Source of the DNA: Prevotella ihumii
GTDB lineage: Bacteria > Bacteroidota > Bacteroidia > Bacteroidales > Bacteroidaceae
DNA length: 64,000 bases
Assembly (NCBI RefSeq): GCF_900155655.1
Contig: NZ_LT706987.1
Location: 3,078,767-3,142,766, forward strand
Direction: 5' to 3'
The notes below the pieces were generated by a model. That model made no database searches. It was not told where the DNA came from and saw only the letters and a program-made list of their open reading frames with translations. Of the stretch, positions 8,759-16,182 are shown piece by piece. Position 1 is the stretch's first letter. The number at the start of each line of letters is the position of its first letter. The position numbers were made by a program, and so were the translations under genes.

Positions 8759-10186
8759 ATGAGCAGGAGAAAGAAACCATTACCTATTTTAGAGAATGTA
8801 GAGATAGAGGCAGTAGCAGCTGAAGGCAAATGTGTGGCACACGTCAACGATATGGTGGTATTCGTACCCTTTGTTGTTCCTGGCGATGTGGTCGACCTTC
8901 AGGTGCGCAAGAAGCGCAACAGCTATTGCGAAGCCACGGTTGTCCGCTTTGTAACTTATAGCCCTAAGCGCATCAAACCAGCGTGCGAACACTTCGGCAT
9001 CTGCGGTGGTTGCAAGTGGCAAAACCTACCTTACGAGGAACAACTCAAGGCTAAACAGCAACAAGTGGTTGACCAATTGACACGAATTGGTAAGATAGCC
9101 TTGCCCGAAATTACACCTATTATGGGTTCGCAACAGATATTCGAGTACCGCAACAAGCTGGAATTTGGCTGTTCTAATAAGCGTTGGTACACCAAAGAAG
9201 AACTTGAGGATCTCCCTGAAGGTGTAGGACTGGGCGAGGGCGCAATAGGTTTCCACATCACAGGAGCGTTCGACAAGATTTATCCTATCCAAAAGTGTGT
9301 CTTGATGGACGACTATTGCAACAAGGTGAGAAATGCTATTTATAGCTATGCGGTAGACAACGGACTCACATTCTACGACATTCGTGCGCAGCACGGCTTA
9401 CTCCGCGACCTTATGATACGCAATTCTAATACGGGCGAGTGGATGCTTCTTGTGCAATTCCATTACGATGAGGAGGGCGACCATCAGCGTGCAATGGGCT
9501 TGATGCAATACATTGCCGACCAATTCCCCGAGATTACAGCCTTGCTCTATGTAGACAATCAGAAGGGTAACGACACTTACAACGACCTCGACCTCACTGT
9601 TTTCAAGGGTAACGACCATATTTTTGAACTGATGGAAGACCTTCGCTACAAGGTAGGTCCAAAGAGTTTCTACCAAACCAATACCGAACAGGCTTACCAT
9701 CTGTACGATGTGGCTCGAAAATTTGCAGGTCTTACAGGTGAAGAACTCGTTTACGACCTTTACACAGGTACAGGTACGATAGCCAATTTCGTTGCCAAGA
9801 AGGCACGCAAAGTTGTTGGTATAGAGTATGTTCCTGAAGCTATTGAGGACGCAAAAGTAAATTCGGAGGTGAACAACATTACCAACACATTGTTCTATGC
9901 AGGCGATATGAAAGATATTCTTACCGATGATTTCGTACGCCAACACGGTCGCCCCGATGTTATCATTACCGACCCTCCACGTGCGGGAATGCACACCGAT
10001 GTTATCAATGTCATACTCAATGCCCACCCTAAGCGCATTGTTTACGTCAGCTGCAACCCTGCCACACAGGCGCGCGACCTTGCTTTGCTCGATACAGCCT
10101 ATAAGGTGGCAGCCGTTCAGCCTGTGGACATGTTCCCTCATACGCCACACGTTGAGAATGTAGTGTTGTTGGAAGAAAGAGTTTAA
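8759..10186 (+). CDS. rlmD: 23S rRNA (uracil-5-)-methyltransferase, RlmD/RumA type
   Basis: This 475-residue protein has a TRAM domain at about 10-65, the iron-sulfur motif CEHFGICGGC near residue 77 with a further Cys in IQKCVLM, and a Rossmann methyltransferase core with YDLYTGTGT as the SAM site. DPPRAG and the catalytic YVSCNPATQARDL lie near the end. It would methylate uridine in 23S rRNA; TrmA-type tRNA specificity is less likely because the TRAM and Fe-S parts are present. The start follows the promoter at 8734. It is convergent with the peroxidase gene, with a shared terminator between them. Confidence 0.9.
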   Translation: MSRRKKPLPILENVEIEAVAAEGKCVAHVNDMVVFVPFVVPGDVVDLQVRKKRNSYCEATVVRFVTYSPKRIKPACEHFGICGGCKWQNLPYEEQLKAKQQQVVDQLTRIGKIALPEITPIMGSQQIFEYRNKLEFGCSNKRWYTKEELEDLPEGVGLGEGAIGFHITGAFDKIYPIQKCVLMDDYCNKVRNAIYSYAVDNGLTFYDIRAQHGLLRDLMIRNSNTGEWMLLVQFHYDEEGDHQRAMGLMQYIADQFPEITALLYVDNQKGNDTYNDLDLTVFKGNDHIFELMEDLRYKVGPKSFYQTNTEQAYHLYDVARKFAGLTGEELVYDLYTGTGTIANFVAKKARKVVGIEYVPEAIEDAKVNSEVNNITNTLFYAGDMKDILTDDFVRQHGRPDVIITDPPRAGMHTDVINVILNAHPKRIVYVSCNPATQARDLALLDTAYKVAAVQPVDMFPHTPHVENVVLLEERV

Positions 10187-10296
10187 ACCCAAATAAAGCA
10201 TTTGTGGAAGTGTATTTTCATTATTTTACGCTCGTACAAATGCGCTAAAAAGATAGACCGATTAACCCAAATGCTTATTGGGGATTATCAAAAAAG

Positions 10297-10341
10297 AAAG
10301 GGTAAAAAGGCGAAGCACTGATGCTTACCTTTTTACCCTTT
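10297..10341. terminator. Bidirectional terminator between rlmD and the peroxidase gene
   Basis: AAAGGGTAAAAAGG pairs perfectly with CCTTTTTACCCTTT, and the interior AAGCA/TGCTT extends the stem. The A- and T-rich arms let it work for both convergent genes. Confidence 0.85.
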
Positions 10342-10366
10342 ATGTTTTATCTTATTTGCGTGCCTT

Positions 10367-10921
10367 TTATTCAGCCAAAAGCTTTTCTATTTCAGCTTGA
10401 ATGTTTTCTATTTTCTCTGTTGGTTCAAAACGTGCAACTACCATACCCTTCTTGTTGATAAGGAATTTTGTGAAGTTCCACTTGATGTCCGACTTAGCTT
10501 TGTAGTCTGGATCAGCTTCTGAGAGTATCTTGTCGAGAATAGGTGTGAGCTTGTGGCTTTCGTCCCAACCAGCAAAACCCTTCTGTTCTTTCAAGAAGGT
10601 GTAGAGTGGGTCGGCATCTTCACCATTCACCTTAATCTTCTTAAAGCGTGGGAACTCTGTACCATATTCCAACTTGCAGAACTCGTGAATGCTTTCGTCA
10701 GTACCAGGAGCTTGGTTGCCAAACTGATTGCAAGGGAAGTCTAATACCTCAAAACCCTGTGCGTGATACTTCTTGTATGTAGCTTCAAGCTCATCGTATG
10801 TAGGTGTGAAACCACACTTGGTAGCTGTGTTTACAATCAATAATACTTCGTTGCTAAACTCTTTCAAAGACACATCACCGCCTTTTCTATCTTTGACAGT
10901 GAAATCATAAACTGTTTTCAT
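10367..10921 (-). CDS. Glutathione peroxidase family protein
   Basis: The 184 residues show the thiol peroxidase signature: Cys in ATKCGFTPTY (about residue 37) in place of selenocysteine, DFPCNQFG with the catalytic Gln, and KWNFTKF with the catalytic Trp. It lacks a signal peptide and so is cytoplasmic. Bacterial Cys-type members usually work with thioredoxin rather than glutathione. A TATATTTG box (10965-10972) lies about 44 bp upstream, and the gene is monocistronic. Confidence 0.93.
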   Translation of the reverse strand: MKTVYDFTVKDRKGGDVSLKEFSNEVLLIVNTATKCGFTPTYDELEATYKKYHAQGFEVLDFPCNQFGNQAPGTDESIHEFCKLEYGTEFPRFKKIKVNGEDADPLYTFLKEQKGFAGWDESHKLTPILDKILSEADPDYKAKSDIKWNFTKFLINKKGMVVARFEPTEKIENIQAEIEKLLAE

Positions 10922-10964
10922 TTTCTTTTCTATTTTAATAATCTTCTACAATTTGTAGTAATTG

Positions 10965-10972
10965 CAAATATA
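10965..10972 (-). promoter_or_regulatory. -7 box of the peroxidase gene
   Basis: TATATTTG on the minus strand, followed by a leader of about 40 bases. Confidence 0.6.
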
Positions 10973-11079
10973 CGATTTATATTTTGAATTGCCCTAAACA
11001 AATATCTTAAAAGTCCTAAAATCTATTATAGATTTGATTTGCATCGTACTTAGAACTTTCAGTTTTTACTTTTAAGGAC

Positions 11080-11205
11080 GGTTCTATAAATTAGCTTTGT
11101 TACATTTTGAACCGAAAAGAAGCCAAAATAAGGTGCAAAGACGAAGAAAAGCATACATCTAAACGCTTTAAAAAGCCTTTGCGGTCTAACGACCGATTTG
11201 GGTTA
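11080..11205. repeat. Chimeric MITE-like repeat (type A left end, type B right end)
   Basis: The left end reads GGTTCTATAAATTAGCTTTG, the terminal repeat of type A elements. The right end is CTAACGACCGATTTGGGTTA, the terminal repeat of type B elements. The interior (GAAGCCAAAATAAGGTGCAA, then CTTTAAAAAGCCTTTGCGG) is shared with 57407-57600, but the central hairpin is deleted. The terminal TTA doubles as the stop codon of the downstream glycosylhydrolase gene. Confidence 0.75.
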
Positions 11206-12711
11206 GAGTTTCACCTTCTTTTGTTTTCCTACGCTTTCGTTACTCATTCTGTCTAATGCTGTAACTACGTAGATGTACTTTGTGTTTCCTTCTTTATAAT
11301 TGAGTTTGAGTGCGTTTGCTGTTGTTATGGCTACTATTCGTGCAGGATTGTCGGTGTCTATAGGTTCATCGGCTTCAAATTTGTACACCACATACTTCAC
11401 TGCTTCGTCGTCCCACGTTTTGCTTTTTGGAGCTTTCCACATGAGGTAATATCCTTTCTCTCTCCATCTTGCCTTTACCTTTCTTGGTTTTTTAGGTGCT
11501 TTGTCATCAATAAAGGGCATTAGGGGTTGTAGGGCTGGTGTGCGCCAGTAGTTGGTTCGTAGCATTGTAGCATAATTCCCAGGGTTGTCCACTACCGATG
11601 CAGCGTACCACAGCACTGTTCCTTGTACGCTTTCGGCCTGTTGGTGCAGTCTGTGCTTTGCTGGCAACTGGTGCGAACGTGGATTTTGTGGGTCTGCATT
11701 CTTTACCGTGCGCAATACGTCCTCGCCTATATAAAGCGGTCTGTTGGCAGCGTATCTGTTCCACCACTGTATCAATTCTTTGTAGTCGGCAGCCTTATTG
11801 CCTATCTCCCAATATATCTGTGGCACGCAATAGTCTATCCAACCATTGTTCACCCACTTGAGTACATCTGCATAGAGGTCGTCATAGTTTTGCAAGCCAT
11901 TGGTCTTACTGCCTATGTTAGGTGCGTTTTTCTGATTGCGATAGATGCCAAAAGGCGACACGCCAAACTTTACCCAAGGTTTTGTTTCGTGAATGGTTTC
12001 GGACAATTGTTTGATAAATCGGTCAACATTATCACGTCTCCAGTCTTGAATTTTTCCAAATCCTCCGCCGTAGTTGCTAAACTCTTTCACATCGGGAATG
12101 GTCTGTCCTTGGGCTGGATAGGGATAAAAGTAGTCGTCTATGTGCAGTCCGTCTACATCATATCGTGTAAGAATATCTTTGACGATGGTGCAGATGTAGT
12201 CTCTGTTTTCGGGTATTCCTGGGTTAAGTATCATCAGTCCATCGTACGAAAACACCTTTTGTGGTTCTTTCACAGCGATATGCGATATTGCCAATTGGTT
12301 GGTAGTTTTTGTTTTGGCTCTGTATGGATTTATCCAAGCGTGCAGTTCCATTCCTCTTTTGTGACATTGGTCTATCATCCATTGCAGTGGATCCCAATAA
12401 GGCGTAGGGGCTGTGCCTTGGCGTCCTGTAAGAAACTTGCTCCAAGGTTCGTATTTGCTGGGGTAGAGTGCATCACATTCGGCTCTTACTTGGAAGATGA
12501 TGGCATTTACGCCCATCTTTTGTAGTTCGTCAAGCTGATATGTGAGTGTGTTCTGCATCTTTTCGGTTCCAAGATTTTGAAACTGTCCGTTCACACATTG
12601 TATCCACGCGCCTCTAAACTCACGTTTCTTAGTAGGGTAGGCAGCTGCGATGGCATTGCATACGCTCCATACAAGGATTAATGTGAGTAGTGTTTTCTTG
12701 ATGAATTGCAT
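11203..12711 (-). CDS. Secreted family-10-like glycosylhydrolase (DUF187/GHL10)
   Basis: This 502-residue protein has an N-terminal signal peptide (cleavage near AIAA). It then has a TIM-barrel of the GHL10/YngK type: FRGAWIQCV, MGVNAIIFQVRAECDALY, MELHAWINPYR, DVDGLHIDDYFYP, VKFGVSPFGIYR and WIDYCVPQIYW. The last ~100 residues look like a fibronectin-III-like domain. The HIDDYFYP aspartates are likely active-site residues. The family is associated with envelope glycans, but the substrate is unknown. It is the last gene of an operon headed by a sigma-factor cluster. Its stop codon lies inside a repeat element. Confidence 0.85.
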   Translation of the reverse strand: MQFIKKTLLTLILVWSVCNAIAAAYPTKKREFRGAWIQCVNGQFQNLGTEKMQNTLTYQLDELQKMGVNAIIFQVRAECDALYPSKYEPWSKFLTGRQGTAPTPYWDPLQWMIDQCHKRGMELHAWINPYRAKTKTTNQLAISHIAVKEPQKVFSYDGLMILNPGIPENRDYICTIVKDILTRYDVDGLHIDDYFYPYPAQGQTIPDVKEFSNYGGGFGKIQDWRRDNVDRFIKQLSETIHETKPWVKFGVSPFGIYRNQKNAPNIGSKTNGLQNYDDLYADVLKWVNNGWIDYCVPQIYWEIGNKAADYKELIQWWNRYAANRPLYIGEDVLRTVKNADPQNPRSHQLPAKHRLHQQAESVQGTVLWYAASVVDNPGNYATMLRTNYWRTPALQPLMPFIDDKAPKKPRKVKARWREKGYYLMWKAPKSKTWDDEAVKYVVYKFEADEPIDTDNPARIVAITTANALKLNYKEGNTKYIYVVTALDRMSNESVGKQKKVKL

Positions 12712-12754
12712 ATTTTTTCTTCTTTATCTTGGTTTGTCTTCCTTTTTGTTCTTT

Positions 12755-13165
12755 TTATTTTGCTACGTTTTTGAAGTATTGTTTATGAAATCTGCGTTCT
12801 GCTTTCAGTGCCTCATTGAGCTTTGTAGCAGGTATGAGTTTCATCATTTTGTTGTGGTATTGTTGTTCTATTTGTTTTTTCTGTATGCGCAAATTATCGG
12901 TTTGAATGATGATGTTGCGTGCTTTGGCATCGTTTGCAGGTTTTGTTTTTTGCAGTTGTCGTATGCGTTGATGAATGTTTCGTTGTTTGTTTTGCATCTC
13001 TTCGAATAGTGGGAAGAAGCGTGCTGCCTCCTTATCGGTGAGATGTGCCGTTGCAATGATATGGTGTTTCAGTTCAGCCTTGAATTTTTCTGGGTCGAAC
13101 TTACATTGTGCGCTAATTGTGACAGCACAGATAGCTATGGTTAAGATAAGTGTTATTTTCTTCAT
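12755..13165 (-). CDS. Small periplasmic helical protein, Spy/CpxP-like
   Basis: The 136 residues begin with a signal peptide (about 19 residues, ending ISAQ). The rest is almost entirely charged helix, with HLTDKEAARFFPLFEEMQ resembling the LTxxQ-type repeats of Spy/CpxP. Proteins of this sort often sit beside sigma factor/anti-sigma pairs in Bacteroidota and may act as periplasmic chaperones or stress sensors. It is fourth in the sigma operon, 43 bases before the glycosylhydrolase. Assignment to a named family is tentative. Confidence 0.7.
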   Translation of the reverse strand: MKKITLILTIAICAVTISAQCKFDPEKFKAELKHHIIATAHLTDKEAARFFPLFEEMQNKQRNIHQRIRQLQKTKPANDAKARNIIIQTDNLRIQKKQIEQQYHNKMMKLIPATKLNEALKAERRFHKQYFKNVAK

Positions 13166-13204
13166 TGTCTTTCTGTTCTAATTTGTTTTTAGCCTTTATG
13201 CCCC

Positions 13205-13600
13205 TTAGTTTTCAGCAAGATATGCGTACATCTCGTCCTCGTCTATCATCATATATTCGGCTGCGTCCTCTATTTCTTGTTGTTTTTCTTTTTGTAGTAG
13301 CTCTTTCTTTGCTTTCTGCTGTTTAGCTATTTTGTTGCCTTGTGCTGTGTTATCCTTGCCATTTATTAGGTTGAGGGTAATTGTGGCACAAGCTATAAGC
13401 CCTACCACCGATGCTGCTACGAGTAGCGGACGCATACGTCTAATAGGTTTTATGGTAACCTTGGGCTGTTGTGCCTCTGCCTTTTCCTCCTCGGCAATGC
13501 GTGCGAATATTTGCTCCGATATGTTATCGAAGTAATGTTCGTCCACCTTGAAAGGTCTTTGGTTGCCGTATTGCGTTTTGAGCTGTTCTTCTAAGTCCAT
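13205..13600 (-). CDS. Single-pass membrane protein, probable anti-sigma factor
   Basis: The 131 residues have a cytoplasmic N-terminal part (1-60), one membrane helix (about 60-80, LLVAASVVGLIACATITLNL) and a Lys/Gln/Glu-rich tail. No zinc-binding ZAS motif is visible. The position directly after an ECF sigma gene and the single helix suggest a membrane anti-sigma factor, but this is inferred from context only. Confidence 0.6.
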   Translation of the reverse strand: MDLEEQLKTQYGNQRPFKVDEHYFDNISEQIFARIAEEEKAEAQQPKVTIKPIRRMRPLLVAASVVGLIACATITLNLINGKDNTAQGNKIAKQQKAKKELLQKEKQQEIEDAAEYMMIDEDEMYAYLAEN

Positions 13601-13682
13601 AGTAGCCTTAATCTATTGGGTTGTTTCTCTTGTTTGTATATATGATGTATCAACAATGCTAAGGTTTAATTGGTTTGGTGTT

Positions 13683-14234
13683 TTATTGATATTTTTTGAT
13701 GTATTCTGTTATTTTCTGTACTGCAATGTGGTACGATGCTTTGAGTGCTCCCTCGCTTGTTCCCAATATTTGGTGCATTTCGCTGTACTTTTTTTCGTCA
13801 TAATAGCGCATTATGAATACAGCTCGTTGTACTTCTGGTAGTGTAGCGATAGCCTCTTGCAGTAGGGCTTGGCCTCTATCTCCGTCAAAATATTCGTCCG
13901 ACATTAGTCGTTGTGCCACTCCGCTTTGTTCTTCGTCTATATTTGCTTTGTTAGTGGTCTTGTTCCGTCTCAGAAAGTCTAACGACTCGTTTATGGCTAT
14001 GCGGTATAGCCACGTTGATATTTTAGATTTTCCTTGAAATTCGGCAATGTTTTTCCACGCTTTTAGGAAGGTGTTTTGCAACACATCGTCAGCGTCATCG
14101 TGTGTGAGCACGAAACTTCTAATTTTCCAATATAGCGGTTTACTATATTCGTTTACCAATAGTGCAAATGCCTTTTGGCGTTGGTTTGGGTTTGCAAGCT
14201 GTTCTAATAGCTTTTCTTCATCTATTTGCCCCAC
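13683..14234 (-). CDS. ECF-type RNA polymerase sigma factor
   Basis: The 183 residues contain region 2 (residues 28-95: YWKIRSFVLTHDDADDVLQNTFLKAW, then STWLYRIAINESLDFLRR) and region 4 (about 125-175: LPEVQRAVFIMRYYDEKKYSEMHQILGTSEGALKASYHIA). The linker between them is short, as in ECF sigma factors. The start is GTG; no in-frame ATG exists nearby. It is the second gene of a five-gene cluster whose other members are envelope proteins, so it probably governs an envelope response. Confidence 0.92.
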   Translation of the reverse strand: MGQIDEEKLLEQLANPNQRQKAFALLVNEYSKPLYWKIRSFVLTHDDADDVLQNTFLKAWKNIAEFQGKSKISTWLYRIAINESLDFLRRNKTTNKANIDEEQSGVAQRLMSDEYFDGDRGQALLQEAIATLPEVQRAVFIMRYYDEKKYSEMHQILGTSEGALKASYHIAVQKITEYIKKYQ

Positions 14235-14268
14235 AAGTTATGGATATGGATAGCTGAATAAAAAAATC

Positions 14269-14580
14269 TTATCTTATAAATATTTTTCTCACAACGTTGC
14301 CCACCTTTACTATATAGCAGCCCCTTGGTAGGCCAAGGTTGTAGCGTTTGTCCTGTCCTTCTACCTTGATGCTCATTACTCTAACGCCTGTAACGTTGTA
14401 GATGTACAGCATTTCATCGTTAGCCCCTTCGATGTGCAACACAGAGCCCGAAACCGAGATGGTTACAGCGTTAAAATCTTGGTCGATAAGTTCCAATGAT
14501 GTTTTTGCCATTACTTCGTGAGGCATCACAAAGCTAATGGTAGCCAAAGCTAAGAGGAGTGTAAATATTTTCTTTTTCAT
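14269..14580 (-). CDS. Small secreted protein with T9SS-like sorting-domain fold
   Basis: The 103 residues begin with a signal peptide (about 25 residues, ending VMAK). The mature part ends with strands IYNVTGVRVMSIK, LPRGCYIVKVG and VRKIFIR, the pattern of a type IX secretion C-terminal domain. It is almost a stand-alone sorting domain without cargo. It heads the sigma-factor operon, with a TATCTTTG box about 86 bp upstream. Its role is unknown. Confidence 0.65.
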   Translation of the reverse strand: MKKKIFTLLLALATISFVMPHEVMAKTSLELIDQDFNAVTISVSGSVLHIEGANDEMLYIYNVTGVRVMSIKVEGQDKRYNLGLPRGCYIVKVGNVVRKIFIR

Positions 14581-14665
14581 ACCGCTATATTCTTTTATTG
14601 TTCATTGTCGTTGTGGGGGGAGATTTGGGCTTTCGCCTTATCCATTTCCACTATCTATTTGTATG

Positions 14666-14673
14666 CAAAGATA
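14666..14673 (-). promoter_or_regulatory. -7 box of the sigma-factor operon
   Basis: TATCTTTG on the minus strand, with a leader of about 80 bases before the first gene. The stretch 14681-15094 beyond it shows no supported gene. Confidence 0.6.
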
Positions 14674-15094
14674 CAATTTTTATTTCATCAGGTGATATAT
14701 ATGATTATATTTAGAGCGTTTTTTTAATATAATTTAAAGCTTTCCGCCCTCCCTTTTCTCTACTATTTATACACATCTCTCGTTAACAAAGCTATTGCCA
14801 AAAGAAGCTCTCTTTTGAAATAGATATTAATGTGAGCAAAGCCCCTACACTTTGCCGTGTATAGAAAATTTGAAATTCCCATAACGGAACTAATTTTTAA
14901 GTTATTCAAGATGAGTATAAACAATTGCTTTTTTCGGTCTGTGTGTTGTGTTGAGAACGCCTTATTATTTCTTCCGAAATACACAATACATCATCTTTAT
15001 GGGCTGGTTATAAATAGAACAATCTGCCGAACGATAAAATGTCTGTTCCCGTATTTGTAAGCTGTTGGTTATAAGTGTGTTATGTTTTTGATGT

Positions 15095-15200
15095 AAAACA
15101 TATATGTTTGACAATGCAAAAGCTATATGTTTTGCCCTATCAAAGTTGAACTTTGACCGTGTCAAACCTATATGTTTTGCTTTCCGAAAGTTGTGCTTTT
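15095..15200. repeat. Array of five short palindromes at a 22-23 bp period
   Basis: Five units follow one another: AAACATATATGTTT, AAAGCTATATGTTTT, AAAGTTGAACTTT, AAACCTATATGTTTT and GAAAGTTGTGCTTT. They are separated by spacers of 6-9 bp with differing sequence. Two recur exactly in intergenic arrays at 39253 and 53764. Confidence 0.8.
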
Positions 15201-15235
15201 ACAACGTGGTAATAAATAGGCGAATGTTCTATTTG

Positions 15236-15428
15236 GGCTGGTTCTATAAATTAGCTTTGTTAGATTTTGAGCTTATTTTTGAGGTCAAAATGCAAGAGCG
15301 TGAAGGAGTGTAGCGAGCTACACGACTGAACGAACTTACATTTTGAACCAGAAAGGAGCCAAAAGATAACAAAACGTATTTCATAAAAATTTAATGACGA
15401 TATGCGGTGGTAATTTATAGAACCAGCC
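15236..15428. repeat. Complete MITE-like element, type A
   Basis: The 193-bp element has inverted ends GGCTGGTTCTATAAATTA and TAATTTATAGAACCAGCC. Its centre is the hairpin GTGTAGC-GA-GCTACAC. It has no coding capacity. It lies upstream of mtgA and is the reference copy for those at 8480, 11080, 35219 and 53386. Confidence 0.9.
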
Positions 15429-15474
15429 TTTGACGATTAACGTTTCTTTTGCTCCGTATTTCATCTCTTTTTTG

Positions 15475-15482
15475 TAACTTTG
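15475..15482 (+). promoter_or_regulatory. -7 box of mtgA
   Basis: TAACTTTG ends eight bases before the ATG, implying a very short leader or none. Confidence 0.65.
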
Positions 15483-15489
15483 CAGCATT

Positions 15490-16173
15490 ATGTTGAAGAA
15501 GATTTTTAAATATATTCGCTGGATAGTCGCAATGCTATTTATTTCGTCTATCTTGGCAGTTGTGGCTTATCGGTTTATCCCCGTTTACTTCACACCGCTG
15601 ATGTTTTCGCGCTGTTTTGATCAGATAGACAAGGGCGAAGATGTGAAACTTTACCATACGTGGATACCGCTTGCGGAGATGCCAAAGTCGATGCCCGTAG
15701 CTGTGATAGCGAGCGAAGACCAACGCTTTTTGCAGCATCACGGCTTTGATTATCAAGCCATTGAGGCTGCGGCACTTGACCATTTGGAAGGCGGCAAAAA
15801 GTTGCGTGGAGGTAGCACCATTTCGCAGCAAACTGCCAAGAATGTGTTTCTATGGCAAGGGCGTTCGTGGGTGCGCAAAGGCTTAGAGGCTTATTTCACG
15901 TTTTTGATAGAAATCCTTTGGAGCAAGGAACGCATAATGGAGGTGTACCTCAACTCGATAGAGATGGGCGACGGCATCTATGGTGTGCAAGCTGTGGCAG
16001 AGCAAAACTTTGATGTAGATGCGAAAAATCTTACCCGAAGCGATTGTGCGCTTATTGCTGCCACACTGCCCAATCCTCGCCGCTTCTCGTCTAAAACCCC
16101 TGGCCCATATATGCGCAAGCGTCTCCGCCAAGTGGAGCAACAGATGCGTCACATACCTGCTTTTAAACCATAA
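15490..16173 (+). CDS. mtgA: Monofunctional peptidoglycan glycosyltransferase
   Basis: The 227 residues contain one N-terminal membrane helix (about 11-32) and a GT51 domain. Motifs visible are SEDQRFLQHHGFD with the catalytic Glu, GGSTISQQTAKN, LEAYFTFLIEILWSKERIMEVYLN and a final LPNPRRFSP-like block. It polymerises lipid II into glycan strands on the outer face of the inner membrane. There is no transpeptidase domain, so it is not a class A PBP. The helicase gene follows after nine bases, probably in the same transcript. Confidence 0.93.
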   Translation: MLKKIFKYIRWIVAMLFISSILAVVAYRFIPVYFTPLMFSRCFDQIDKGEDVKLYHTWIPLAEMPKSMPVAVIASEDQRFLQHHGFDYQAIEAAALDHLEGGKKLRGGSTISQQTAKNVFLWQGRSWVRKGLEAYFTFLIEILWSKERIMEVYLNSIEMGDGIYGVQAVAEQNFDVDAKNLTRSDCALIAATLPNPRRFSSKTPGPYMRKRLRQVEQQMRHIPAFKP

Positions 16174-16182
16174 GATTGTAAG

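Noticed and set aside
15095-15200. Possible CRISPR array
   Set aside because: The repeats are ~14-bp palindromes of two kinds and the spacers are only 6-9 bp. No cas genes are present.
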